Assembly (NCBI GenBank): GCA_902537055.1
Contig: CACAZW010000010.1
Span: 1-39,051, forward strand
Direction of reading: 5' to 3'
Length of the DNA stretch: 39,051 nt
Source: an uncultured Pelagibacteraceae bacterium
Lineage (GTDB): Bacteria > Pseudomonadota > Alphaproteobacteria > Pelagibacterales > Pelagibacteraceae
Part shown: positions 1 through 8,485 of the stretch, piece after piece
Layout of the letters: each line of letters opens with the position of its first letter
Numbering within the stretch: the first letter of the stretch is position 1
The notes under the pieces: generated by a model
Seen by the model: only the letters and a program-made list of their open reading frames with translations
What the model was told of the DNA's origin: nothing
The model's database searches: none
Translations under genes and position numbers: made by a program

Positions 1-398
1 AGAAAATATGTGGTGAATATTATAGATGCTGTATTCCATGTTCCTGTGATTTAATGAAATATTCAAAAACAACTAAAATGAAACATAAATTTAAAGGTAT
101 AGAAAAAGAATTTTATGTGTTCACAATTGAAAATCCTTGTGGGAAAACAGATTTTCCTGAAAGGGTAAACAAAAAATATTTTTGTAATGGCAATGACTTA
201 GATACGAAACAAGTTTCAGTAGTAGATGGAAAACTGGTCATTGGTTTATTACACAAAGCTAAAACCTGCACTCAATATAATGTTAATGCAATTGACAGGC
301 ACCAGGTGACAGGCAGATATTGCACTCTTAGAAACAATACTCCATTAGATCAGCTTCAGTCAGGTATGGGAGATATATTCATTAAACTTGCAAGATAA
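1..398 (+). CDS. Cysteine-rich hypothetical protein, 5' end cut by window edge
   Basis: The reading frame ending at the TAA at 396-398 is open back to base 3 with no stop, so the ATG at 54 is probably internal and the gene begins outside the window. The extra codons upstream of 54 encode a dense cysteine cluster (CGEYYRCCIPCSCDLM), followed by VFTIENPCGK, a further Cys near YFCNGND, and GKLVIGLLHKAKTC. Nine or more cysteines in about 130 residues suggest metal binding or disulfides. No signal peptide can be judged because the N-terminus is missing. I do not recognise the family. The next gene lies 24 bases downstream on the same strand. The frame is convincing as coding; no function is assigned. 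Confidence 0.6.
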   Translation, partial: KICGEYYRCCIPCSCDLMKYSKTTKMKHKFKGIEKEFYVFTIENPCGKTDFPERVNKKYFCNGNDLDTKQVSVVDGKLVIGLLHKAKTCTQYNVNAIDRHQVTGRYCTLRNNTPLDQLQSGMGDIFIKLAR

Positions 399-422
399 CA
401 CCAAGATTATATATTCATCAAA

Positions 423-692
423 ATGGTATTGTATAACGAAAAAATTAAACACCTTAGTTGCTCTGATCTGAGAGCATTTTTGAAAAGATTGGTCAAAGAT
501 AAGATAGAAAAAGAGTGGACCGAGGACTTCATTGATAATATGAACCTCGTAATTATCCCAAGAATGACAATAAAAAGACGTTATGAGAATAAGGGCATAG
601 ATATGTCAAGACTGATTGATAATCCTACTTACTATCAGCATGTCAAAAAGAGTGTCGACTCCAGAGGCAATCTCGAATTTAAAGATCGATAA
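423..692 (+). CDS. Small hypothetical protein (89 aa)
   Basis: An 89-residue, charged, probably cytoplasmic protein with no signal peptide or membrane segment. It is rich in Lys, Arg, Asp and Glu, with sequences such as LRAFLKRLVKDKIEKEWT and a tail containing DNPTYYQHVKKSVDSRG. The ATG at 423 is the first in frame after the preceding gene, and no strong Shine-Dalgarno is visible, which may mean cotranscription with the cysteine-rich gene 24 bases upstream. I do not recognise the family. Its position before an 86-base gap and a strongly signalled dctP suggests it ends the preceding transcription unit. Confidence 0.5.
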   Translation: MVLYNEKIKHLSCSDLRAFLKRLVKDKIEKEWTEDFIDNMNLVIIPRMTIKRRYENKGIDMSRLIDNPTYYQHVKKSVDSRGNLEFKDR

Positions 693-768
693 TTTTTTTC
701 CGATACGCCAATTTAATCCCTAGCACTGCAACCATATTTTCTGTAAGCTGTTTTAAAAAACTAACTTA

Positions 769-774
769 AGAGGG
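769..774 (+). promoter_or_regulatory. Shine-Dalgarno of dctP
   Basis: AGAGGG lies four bases before the ATG at 779. It is one of the clearest ribosome binding sites in a window where most genes have none, as expected for an abundantly made periplasmic binding protein. Confidence 0.6.
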
Positions 775-778
775 AAAT

Positions 779-1753
779 ATGAACAAATATTTTAAAATAA
801 TTGTTGTTTTATTATCTTCTCTATTTCTAAGTTTCTCAGCAAATTCAACTGAAGTAAAATTTGGACACGTAGGAAAACCTGGATCTTTATTTTCTGCATC
901 AGTTGATCATTTTGCTAAACTTGCAAATGAGAGATTAGGCAGCAAAGGAAAAGTAACTGTTTTTGGTTCTTCGCAACTTGGTAAAGACAAACAAGGAATG
1001 CAAAAACTAAAATTAGGTACAGTTAACATGTGGTTACCTTCATCAGTAATGGCATCTATTCATGATGAGTTTGGTGTATTTGATATGCCTTTCATTATTA
1101 AAGACAGAAAACACATGAATAAAGTTGAAAGCCAAGTTTTACCAGGAATGTTTAAAAATCTTGAAGATAAAACTGGATACAAAGTTATTGCTGTTTGGGA
1201 AAATGGATTTAGACATATCACAAACAACACTAGACCAATTAACACTCCAGGTGACTTAAAAGGAATTAAATTAAGAACACCTAAATCAAAATGGAGAGTT
1301 AAAATGTTCCAATCATATGGTGCAAACCCAACTCCAATGTCTTTCTCAGAAGTATTTACTGCTTTGAAAACAGGAACTATGGATGGACAAGAAAACCCAT
1401 ATGCTCAGATTGCTAGTGCTAAATTCCAAGAAGTTCAAAAATATTTATCAATCACAGGTCACGTTTACACTCCTGCTTATGTAACAGTACATAAAGACCA
1501 CTGGAGTAAACTTCCTGCAGATGTACAAAGTATTTTAGAGCAAGCTGCTAAAGATACGCAAAAATTTGTGTACGCTGAAGCTGCTAATCTTGAAAAATCT
1601 TTATTGGGAGTTATCAAATCAGCTGGAGTTCAAGTTAATGAAGCTGACAAAGGTGCTTTCATTAGTGCAAGTAAAGGAATATACGATCAATTCGCGTCAG
1701 AAGTACCAACTGGTGGTGCGTTAATTGATAAAGTATCGTCTTTAGCAAATTAA
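779..1753 (+). CDS. dctP: TRAP transporter substrate-binding protein, DctP family
   Basis: Periplasmic solute receptor of a tripartite ATP-independent transporter, which captures a carboxylate and delivers it to the DctQM membrane complex. The 324-residue product has a signal peptide (about residues 1-23, ending near FSANS) and standard DctP length. The family core is visible: GIKLRTP contains the conserved arginine that salt-bridges the ligand carboxylate, followed by GANPTPMSFSEVFTALKTG and TMDGQENP. This is the classical DctP subgroup that binds C4-dicarboxylates and sugar or hydroxy acids, so the ligand cannot be named. It opens an operon with dctQ, dctM, a crotonase and a CoA-transferase, which suggests a substrate converted to a CoA ester after uptake. 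Confidence 0.93.
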   Translation: MNKYFKIIVVLLSSLFLSFSANSTEVKFGHVGKPGSLFSASVDHFAKLANERLGSKGKVTVFGSSQLGKDKQGMQKLKLGTVNMWLPSSVMASIHDEFGVFDMPFIIKDRKHMNKVESQVLPGMFKNLEDKTGYKVIAVWENGFRHITNNTRPINTPGDLKGIKLRTPKSKWRVKMFQSYGANPTPMSFSEVFTALKTGTMDGQENPYAQIASAKFQEVQKYLSITGHVYTPAYVTVHKDHWSKLPADVQSILEQAAKDTQKFVYAEAANLEKSLLGVIKSAGVQVNEADKGAFISASKGIYDQFASEVPTGGALIDKVSSLAN

Positions 1754-1765
1754 CATAATTTGTAA

Positions 1766-1788
1766 CAGGCCCTCTACCAGAGGGCCTG
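1766..1788 (+). promoter_or_regulatory. Perfect 10-bp stem-loop between dctP and dctQ
   Basis: CAGGCCCTCT (1766-1775) and AGAGGGCCTG (1779-1788) are perfectly complementary around a three-base loop, a GC-rich island in AT-rich DNA. It is followed by A residues, not T residues, and then directly by the dctQ ATG at 1796, so it is not a classical terminator for plus-strand transcription. The 3' arm contains AGAGGG, the same hexamer used as the dctP Shine-Dalgarno, 11 bases before the dctQ start. Inference: it protects the dctP mRNA end and/or hides the dctQ ribosome site, lowering membrane-subunit expression. Confidence 0.75.
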
Positions 1789-1795
1789 AAAAAAA

Positions 1796-2305
1796 ATGAC
1801 ATTGCAAAAATTTATAAATTCTTACGAAAAAATATTAAAACTAATACTGTTTATAATGATGGTAGCATTAGCAGTAACAGTTTTGCTTGGTGTTACTTTT
1901 CGTTTTGCTGGCAGTGCTTTAGTTTGGTATGACGAGGTTGCAGCTGTTCAGCTTGCTTGGATAACTTATTATGGTTCAGCTTACGCAGCTTTAAAAGGTT
2001 CTCATATAAGTGTTCCAAGTATTTTCAAAGCCTTTCCGTTAGCTCTTAGAAAAATTTTCTTTGTAGTGTCAAAATTAGTTGTTTATGGTTTTTTAATATT
2101 ATTGGCTTACTATGGTTATTTAGTTTTAACTCTTATAACAGGAGAAACTTTAGTAACATTAGAGTGGGTTCCGCAAACTTTTGTGCAATCAGTTATTCCC
2201 ATTGCATCATGTTTATTTATTTTATCTGAAACTTTAAGAATTCCTGAAGATTATAAAAATTTAGTTCTTCAAACAACAGGTGAGGAGCAAACAGGAGATA
2301 TTTAA
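1796..2305 (+). CDS. dctQ: TRAP transporter small membrane subunit, DctQ family
   Basis: Small integral membrane subunit of the TRAP transporter, 169 residues, with four predicted hydrophobic helices (about residues 12-32, 45-65, 85-108 and 130-150). It carries the family signature between helices 1 and 2: FRFAGSALVWYDEVA, then WITYYGSAYAALKGSHI, where the AxxxGxHI-type motif is typical of DctQ. The C-terminal end is short and polar. The start lies eight bases after the preceding stem-loop and lacks a free Shine-Dalgarno. Its stop overlaps the dctM start by one base, so the two subunits are translationally coupled. Confidence 0.9.
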   Translation: MTLQKFINSYEKILKLILFIMMVALAVTVLLGVTFRFAGSALVWYDEVAAVQLAWITYYGSAYAALKGSHISVPSIFKAFPLALRKIFFVVSKLVVYGFLILLAYYGYLVLTLITGETLVTLEWVPQTFVQSVIPIASCLFILSETLRIPEDYKNLVLQTTGEEQTGDI

Positions 2306-3588
2306 TGATAATTCTTACAATGTTTGCAGTTCTTCTACTTCTTTTATCTATAAATGTACCTATCGCTATTGGCCTTGCAGTAACAACAATTATTGCAATG
2401 GTATTGAAGACGGGAACAAGTTTTTTAATTGATACAGCAATCGTTATGTTTGATGGATCGATGAAGTTTCCATTGATTGCTATTCCATTATTTATCCTAG
2501 CTGGATCAATAATGAATAGTGCAGGTATTTCTAGAAGATTAATTGCTTTTGCTTCAGCGCTTGTTGGATTTATCAAGGGTGGTCTTAGCATGATTAACAT
2601 TGCCACCTCTATGTTTTTTGCTGAAATTTCAGGATCTGCAGTTGCAGATGTTGCAGCACTTGGATCTATTTTAATTCCAGCGATGAAGAAAAAAGGATAT
2701 CCAGGTCCCTTCGCTGCTGCAGTAACTTCATCTTCAGCATCATTAGCGATAATTATTCCACCTTCAATACCAATGATTGTTTATGCAGTAATGGCTCAAA
2801 GTTCAGTAGTACAATTGTTTGTAGCTGGAATTGTTCCAGGAGTAATAGGTGGCTTCTTCTTAATGTTAGCAGCATATATTACTGCAAGACGTAAAAATTT
2901 TCCTGTTGAAGAAACATTTAATATTCCAAATGTTAAGAAAACTGCAAAAGATGCAGCATTAGCATTTTTATTACCAATTATTATCTTAGGTGGAATTTTT
3001 GGAGGAGTAGTAACCGCAACTGAAGGAGCAGGTTTAGCGGTTGTAGCATCATTAGTTATTGGATTTATTTATAAAGAAATAGATTTTAAAAGATTATACG
3101 AGTCAGCTTGTGAAGGAGCAATTCAAACTGCTTCAGTAATGTTATTAGTAGCTGCATCTGTATTACTTGGTGAATTTTTAACAATTGAACAAATCCCACA
3201 AAAAGTTGCAGAGTCAATTATTGATTTTACAAATAATAAATATGCAGTCTTAGGAATACTTAATGTATTTCTTTTAGTAATAGGTTTCTTTTTACATTCG
3301 GTTGCTGCAATAATTTTGACAGTTCCAATTGTAATGCCATTAGTTAATGCGGTAGGTATTGATCCAGTTCACTTTGGTATAATTGTAACTTTAAATTTAG
3401 CAATTGGTCAACAAACACCACCTGTTGCAAGTGTTCTAGTTACGGCTTGTTCCGTTGCAAAAGCAGACATATGGGATGTAACAAGATCGAATATATCTTT
3501 TATATGTGTATTATTAGTATTGTTAATGTTAGTAACTTATGTTCCAGCTATACCAATGACATTAGTTGAGTTTTTTTATAGGAGCTAA
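2305..3588 (+). CDS. dctM: TRAP transporter large membrane subunit, DctM family
   Basis: Large transport subunit of the sodium-coupled TRAP system, 427 residues, the usual length for DctM. It is hydrophobic throughout, with about 12 membrane segments and family motifs such as PLFILAGSIMNSAGI, FFAEISGSAVADVAALG, SSSASLAIIIPPSIPMIVYA and, near the C-terminus, NLAIGQQTPPVASVL. It forms the membrane complex with the adjacent DctQ and receives solute from DctP. The next gene, a crotonase, begins on the base after its stop codon, so transporter and enzymes should be one mRNA. Confidence 0.93.
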   Translation: MIILTMFAVLLLLLSINVPIAIGLAVTTIIAMVLKTGTSFLIDTAIVMFDGSMKFPLIAIPLFILAGSIMNSAGISRRLIAFASALVGFIKGGLSMINIATSMFFAEISGSAVADVAALGSILIPAMKKKGYPGPFAAAVTSSSASLAIIIPPSIPMIVYAVMAQSSVVQLFVAGIVPGVIGGFFLMLAAYITARRKNFPVEETFNIPNVKKTAKDAALAFLLPIIILGGIFGGVVTATEGAGLAVVASLVIGFIYKEIDFKRLYESACEGAIQTASVMLLVAASVLLGEFLTIEQIPQKVAESIIDFTNNKYAVLGILNVFLLVIGFFLHSVAAIILTVPIVMPLVNAVGIDPVHFGIIVTLNLAIGQQTPPVASVLVTACSVAKADIWDVTRSNISFICVLLVLLMLVTYVPAIPMTLVEFFYRS

Positions 3589-4371
3589 ATGAGCAAATTA
3601 ATTAAAGTAAATAAAAAAAATAAACATTTAATTGAAGTTATTATTAATAGACCAGAAAAACTAAATGCAATGACTAAGCCAATGTGGATTGAGCTTGGCA
3701 AAGTTTTCAAAAAGTTATCTAAGAATAAAAATTTAAGATGTATTATTATAAGAGGAGAGGGTGGTAAATCTTTTTCACCAGGAAATGATATTGGAGAATT
3801 TAAAAAACAAAGATCTTCATCAAAATTAGCAAAATCTTACGGTAAATTTTTACACGGAACACTTGGAGCAATTTTTGATTGTCCAATACCAACAATTGCT
3901 TTGATAGAAGGAATATGTGTTGGTGGTGGATTGGAAATAGCAGGATGTTGTGACATTAGAATTTGTGGCAAAAGCTCTAGGTTTGGAGTTCCAATTAAAA
4001 GATTAGGCTTAACAATGGCTGCAAAAGAGCTTGAGGTGCTTTTAAAAGTAACCAATTACACAACTGCAATGGAAATATTATTTGAAGGAAGAGTGTTTGG
4101 AGCTGATGAAGCCTTTCAAAAGAGGCTAGTTAATAGAGTAGTGAATGATAAAGATGTAGAAAAAGAAGCATATAAATCAGCTGAATTAATATGCGAAGGC
4201 GCTCCAAAAGTTGCAAGGTGGCACAAGCAATTTGCAAGAAACATCTTAAAAAATGGAAAAGTCACAGAAAAAATAAATAATCTAGGTTACAAATGTTATG
4301 ATACCCAAGATTTCAAAATCGGATATCAATCTTTTTTAAATAAAACAAAACCAAAATTCAAAAATAAGTAA
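3589..4371 (+). CDS. Crotonase-fold enoyl-CoA hydratase/isomerase family protein, atypical active site
   Basis: A 260-residue crotonase-superfamily enzyme acting on an acyl-CoA thioester. The N-terminal part has NRPEKLNAM. The first oxyanion-hole strand is GGKSFSPGNDIGEF and the second EGICVGGGLEIAGCCDIRI. The glutamate of GGLEIAG (E116) matches catalytic Glu144 of rat enoyl-CoA hydratase. The second catalytic glutamate, normally in QPEILLG (Glu164), is replaced, since the aligned segment reads GVPIKRLGL with isoleucine at 136. Simple hydration of a trans-enoyl-CoA is therefore less likely than isomerisation, hydrolysis, decarboxylation or a related reaction. It abuts dctM and precedes a class III CoA-transferase by three bases, so the transferase probably makes its substrate. 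Confidence 0.85.
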   Translation: MSKLIKVNKKNKHLIEVIINRPEKLNAMTKPMWIELGKVFKKLSKNKNLRCIIIRGEGGKSFSPGNDIGEFKKQRSSSKLAKSYGKFLHGTLGAIFDCPIPTIALIEGICVGGGLEIAGCCDIRICGKSSRFGVPIKRLGLTMAAKELEVLLKVTNYTTAMEILFEGRVFGADEAFQKRLVNRVVNDKDVEKEAYKSAELICEGAPKVARWHKQFARNILKNGKVTEKINNLGYKCYDTQDFKIGYQSFLNKTKPKFKNK

Positions 4372-4374
4372 TAG

Positions 4375-5568
4375 ATGACCGCATCATTAAAAGGCATTCG
4401 TGTACTTGAGATGGCACAAATAATGGCTGGCCCAACTTGTGGATTATTATTAGCTGATCTAGGTGCAGAGGTAATTAAAATAGAAAAGACACCCGGTGGA
4501 GACGATACCAGAAACTTCTTACCACCAGAAATTAACGGTGAGTCTGCAGCTTTCATGATGATGAATAGAAACAAGAAAGGTATCGCATTAAATTTAAAAG
4601 ACAAAGATGGAATAGAGATATTTAAAACAATGGTAAAAAATTCTGATGTGGTTTTAGAGAATTTTAGAAAAGGGACATTAGAAAAATTAGGAGTTGGATA
4701 TGATGTTATGTCAGAAATTAATCCTAAAATCATTTTATGCGAAATATCTGGATACGGTAGAACTGGTCCTTATGCAGATAAAGGAGGATTTGATTTAGTC
4801 GCTCAAGGAATGAGTGGATTAATGAGCATTACTGGCGAAAGCAAAGATAAACCACCTATGAAAGTAGGTGCACCTATAACAGATATTACAGCTGGGTTAC
4901 TTGCGGCTAGTGGAATTTTAGCAGCATTAGTTCACAGAGAAAAAACAGGTGAAGGGCAAAAAGTTGATACATCTTTATATGAAGCAGGTATTGTTCATAC
5001 TTATTGGCAGTCTGCTATAGCAGGTGCAACTGGAAAGTCACCTGGACCTTTAGGTTCAGCACATCCTTTAACAGCTCCTTATCAAGCATTTAAAACAAAA
5101 GATAAATGGATTACGGTAGGTGCTTCAAATCAAAACACTTGGTTGATGTTACTTAAAGCAATTGGTCGTGAAGACTTGCAAGAAAATGAAAAATTTTCAT
5201 CTAATTTAAATAGAAAACAAAATTTAAAAGAATTAGTTGATATTCTTAACGAAGAACTAATTAAAAAAACTTCTAGTGAATGGTTAAAAATCTTTGATGA
5301 TAATGGATTACCATGTGGACCTATTAACTCTATAACAGACATGTTTAAAGATCCTCAAACAATTGAGAGAGAAATGGTTATAGAAGTAGATAATAAAAAA
5401 GCTGGTAAAAGTAAGGCTATTGGTATGCCTATCAAATTTTCAAAGAGCAAAACCGAAAAGTCAAAAGGCGCTCCAAACTTAGGAGAACATACTAAAGAGG
5501 TTATGCAAATCTTTGGTTACAAAGATGACCAAATTGAAGATTTTTATAATAGAAAAGTAATTCTTTAA
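4375..5568 (+). CDS. Class III CoA-transferase (CaiB/BaiF/Frc family)
   Basis: Transfers CoA between carboxylic acids through an aspartyl anhydride and aspartyl-CoA intermediate. At 397 residues it is full length for the family. It shows the N-terminal CoA-binding fold (GIRVLEMAQIMAGPTCG, LADLGAEVIKIE), the NRNKKGIALNLKD segment, SGYGRTGPYADKGGFDLVAQ, and a catalytic aspartate in APITDITAG (D170, matching Asp169 of formyl-CoA transferase). In the TRAP operon it is the likely activating step that loads the imported acid onto CoA for the crotonase upstream. The acid and CoA donor cannot be read from sequence; succinyl-CoA, formyl-CoA and acyl-carnitine systems all use this fold. Its 3' end overlaps the convergent dehydrogenase gene by four bases. 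Confidence 0.9.
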   Translation: MTASLKGIRVLEMAQIMAGPTCGLLLADLGAEVIKIEKTPGGDDTRNFLPPEINGESAAFMMMNRNKKGIALNLKDKDGIEIFKTMVKNSDVVLENFRKGTLEKLGVGYDVMSEINPKIILCEISGYGRTGPYADKGGFDLVAQGMSGLMSITGESKDKPPMKVGAPITDITAGLLAASGILAALVHREKTGEGQKVDTSLYEAGIVHTYWQSAIAGATGKSPGPLGSAHPLTAPYQAFKTKDKWITVGASNQNTWLMLLKAIGREDLQENEKFSSNLNRKQNLKELVDILNEELIKKTSSEWLKIFDDNGLPCGPINSITDMFKDPQTIEREMVIEVDNKKAGKSKAIGMPIKFSKSKTEKSKGAPNLGEHTKEVMQIFGYKDDQIEDFYNRKVIL

Positions 5569-8468
5569 TTAACAGTTTCAAAAATTTTAAATAATAATTC
5601 TGAGACATGCTTACCTTTTTTATCAGATAAATCAGATATTTGATGTCTACAGCTTGTACCATTTGCAACTATAAAATGTTTTTCATCACTATTATTGATT
5701 GCAGGTATCAAAGAAAGATTTGCCATTTTTTTGGATACCTCGTAAGTTTTACTGTCATATCCAAATGAACCAGCCATTCCACAACAACTAGAATCTATCA
5801 TTTTATTATTAATATTTAATTCTGATAAAAGATTAGTTAGACCCTTCATTCTATCTTGTGATTTTTGATGACAGTGCCCGTGGATTAATACATTTTGATC
5901 AAACTTATTAGCTTTAATATTATTATTATTTCTTATTTGTTCTAAAATAAATTCCTCAAGCAGATAAAATTTATTTTTAATCTGTTCTTTATTTTTCACA
6001 TTTTTTAAAGTTTGATATTCATCATTAAAAGTTAATAAACAGGATGGTTCAATACCAACAACTGGTAAATCAATATAATTATTTTGGATAACGTAATCAT
6101 TAAATCTATTTAGCTCTTCAGAGGCTTTGTCTAATTGACCGTAAGAAATATAAGTTCTGCCACAACAAAGGGGTCTCTTTAATTTATCTTTACCAAAACT
6201 TGGTATAACCGCTTGATATCCAAATTTATTTAATACTTTAATTGCATAAACTAAATTTTCATTTTCAAAATTAATATTAAATGTATCTGCAAACAAAATT
6301 ACTTTATTTTCTGATACTGTCTGACTTTCATAAATCTCTCGTAACGCGTTCTGGTTTTGAACTTCAGGCATAGACCTTGCTGTTGCAAAACCAAACCTTT
6401 CAACGATTGTTGAGATTAGTGGTAGGTTTTTAACCTTGTTGAATATAGGAGCAACAATCTTTAATAACCAAATAAGTCTTGGCATATCTGAGATAACTCT
6501 ATCTTTAATTCGCATACTAAATTTTTTATAGTAATGAGAGAGAAACTCAGATTTCATCTTAGCCATATCAACCGACATAGGACATTCTCTTTGACAAGCT
6601 TTACAGCTCACACATAACTCCATAGTTTCATACATTTCTTTTGATGCAAATGAACCCTCTGGAAGTTGATTAGACAAAGCTAATCTTAAAGTATTCGCTC
6701 TACCTCTGACTAAATCTTTTTCTTCTTTAGTTACTCTGTATGACGGACACATCACACCAGAATCTAATTTTCTACAAGCTCCATTGTTATTACACATCTC
6801 AACAGCATCAGAGAATTGGCCCCAGTTTGACCAATCATAATGTGTATCTATATTTTCTGTTTGATAACCTGATTTGTATCTCATTAAAGATCTATCATTT
6901 GATTTAAACGGTCGAACAATTTTACCTGGATTTAGAAGGTTTTTACTATCGAACGTATCTTTTATTTCTTCAAATGCATTTGTGATTTTTTTACCAAACA
7001 TCATTTCATGAAATTCTGATCTAACAATTCCATCACCATGCTCACCAGAATGAGAACCTTTATAATCTTTAACCATTTCAAAAGCTTCTTCAGATATGGA
7101 TCTCATGTTTTGTATATCTTTGTCTGATTTCATATTTAAAACTGGTCTTACATGGAGAGTTCCAACAGATGCATGTGCATAAAACATTCCACTTGTTCCA
7201 TATTTTTTAAATATTTCTTTTAATCTAGCTGTGTAGTCAGCTAAGTGTTCTAAAGAAACTGCACAATCTTCAATGAAGGCAACTGGTTTTCTATCACCTT
7301 TCATTGACATCAAAATATTTAATCCAGCTTTTCTTATTTCAAAAACCTCTTTCTGTTCTGAAAGATCTGAATAATATGAAAACTGATTTTTTTTGTTTTG
7401 ATTTAAAACTAAATATTCTAGATCCTTTATTTTCTTTTCATATGCACTTTTTTCAGTATCAATAAATTCTACCATCAAAACAGCTTCAGGATTTCCTTTG
7501 ATGTATTTTTTTATACCTCCAGCATACATCGGGATTTCTTTCGCTAAATTTAATAAATTTTGGTCCATCAACTCAACGCAAGTTGGTTTTAATTTTACAA
7601 TCTCTTTTGATAATTCCATTGCTTGATGGAAATTATCAAAGTAGCAGACACCTAAAATTTTGTTCTTTGGTATTTCTGATAATTTTAATTTTATTTTATT
7701 AAATAAAGATAATGTTCCTTCAGAGCCAACAAGAAGATTTGATGAATTAAATCCTTCTGGATCAATTAAGTCGATATTATATCCCCCAACTCTTCTTTGC
7801 GTTGTTGGCCAATTAGCATCAATTTCGCCTCCAACCTGTTGTCTCACATCTATGAATTTATCTATGATTTTATAGAGTCTATCTTGATTGTTCTTTGTAG
7901 CTAAATAATTCTTATTTATTTGATCAAAATTAAATATGGAGCCATCATCCAATATTGCTTCAATTGCTAATACGTTATGAACCATGTTGCCATAATATAA
8001 AGATCTTGATCCACAAGAGTTGTTAGCTGACATCCCTCCAATAGTTGCTCTACTGCTTGTTGAAACGTCTACTGGAAACCAAAGACCATGAGGCTTCAAA
8101 TAAGCATTTAGATGATCTAATACGACACCTGGCTGAACCCATACATATTTTTCTTCAACATTAAGTTCTAAAATTTTATTTTGATGTTTGCTGTAATCGA
8201 GTACAACACTTTCGCCAACAGTCTGACCACATTGAGAACTTCCACCTCCTCTCGCTAATAGAGGTACAGAATTCTTTTGCGAATATTCCATTAAACTTAA
8301 AACATCATTAGTATCTTTTGGAAGAACTACACCAAGTGGTTTAATTTGATATACAGAAGCATCGGTACTGTATCTTCCACGTGAGAATTCATCGAATAAA
8401 GTTTTTCCATTAACTTTACTACTAATTTCTTTACCAATTTTTTGTATCTGATCTGAATTAAACCGCAT
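5565..8468 (-). CDS. Fused FAD-linked oxidase and Fe-S oxidoreductase, D-2-hydroxyacid dehydrogenase (YdiJ-like)
   Basis: Oxidises a D-2-hydroxyacid to the 2-oxoacid and passes electrons via FAD and iron-sulfur clusters, probably to the quinone pool. The 967-residue protein has an N-terminal PCMH-type FAD domain (LARGGGSSQCGQTVGE at about 71-86; TIGGMSANNSCGSRS at 142-156; GSEGTLSLF at 248-256) and an FAD-oxidase C domain with GEHGDGIVRSEF at 475-486. Iron-sulfur cysteines lie at C559, C565 and C574 and in a CxxCxxCxxxCP ferredoxin motif at C619-C629. Two CCG-type motifs follow, at 768-770 and near the C-terminus (SSCCGMAGSFG). This matches the architecture of E. coli YdiJ, a D-2-hydroxyglutarate dehydrogenase; D-lactate or another hydroxyacid is possible. 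It follows the enolase-superfamily gene by 17 bases. Confidence 0.9.
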   Translation of the reverse strand: MRFNSDQIQKIGKEISSKVNGKTLFDEFSRGRYSTDASVYQIKPLGVVLPKDTNDVLSLMEYSQKNSVPLLARGGGSSQCGQTVGESVVLDYSKHQNKILELNVEEKYVWVQPGVVLDHLNAYLKPHGLWFPVDVSTSSRATIGGMSANNSCGSRSLYYGNMVHNVLAIEAILDDGSIFNFDQINKNYLATKNNQDRLYKIIDKFIDVRQQVGGEIDANWPTTQRRVGGYNIDLIDPEGFNSSNLLVGSEGTLSLFNKIKLKLSEIPKNKILGVCYFDNFHQAMELSKEIVKLKPTCVELMDQNLLNLAKEIPMYAGGIKKYIKGNPEAVLMVEFIDTEKSAYEKKIKDLEYLVLNQNKKNQFSYYSDLSEQKEVFEIRKAGLNILMSMKGDRKPVAFIEDCAVSLEHLADYTARLKEIFKKYGTSGMFYAHASVGTLHVRPVLNMKSDKDIQNMRSISEEAFEMVKDYKGSHSGEHGDGIVRSEFHEMMFGKKITNAFEEIKDTFDSKNLLNPGKIVRPFKSNDRSLMRYKSGYQTENIDTHYDWSNWGQFSDAVEMCNNNGACRKLDSGVMCPSYRVTKEEKDLVRGRANTLRLALSNQLPEGSFASKEMYETMELCVSCKACQRECPMSVDMAKMKSEFLSHYYKKFSMRIKDRVISDMPRLIWLLKIVAPIFNKVKNLPLISTIVERFGFATARSMPEVQNQNALREIYESQTVSENKVILFADTFNINFENENLVYAIKVLNKFGYQAVIPSFGKDKLKRPLCCGRTYISYGQLDKASEELNRFNDYVIQNNYIDLPVVGIEPSCLLTFNDEYQTLKNVKNKEQIKNKFYLLEEFILEQIRNNNNIKANKFDQNVLIHGHCHQKSQDRMKGLTNLLSELNINNKMIDSSCCGMAGSFGYDSKTYEVSKKMANLSLIPAINNSDEKHFIVANGTSCRHQISDLSDKKGKHVSELLFKIFETVN

Positions 8469-8485
8469 AAAACTTAATTAAAGGT

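Noticed and set aside
2217..2606. Antisense reading frame of 129 codons opposite dctQ/dctM
   Set aside because: It is a shadow of the well-supported TRAP genes, with no family features or own ribosome site.
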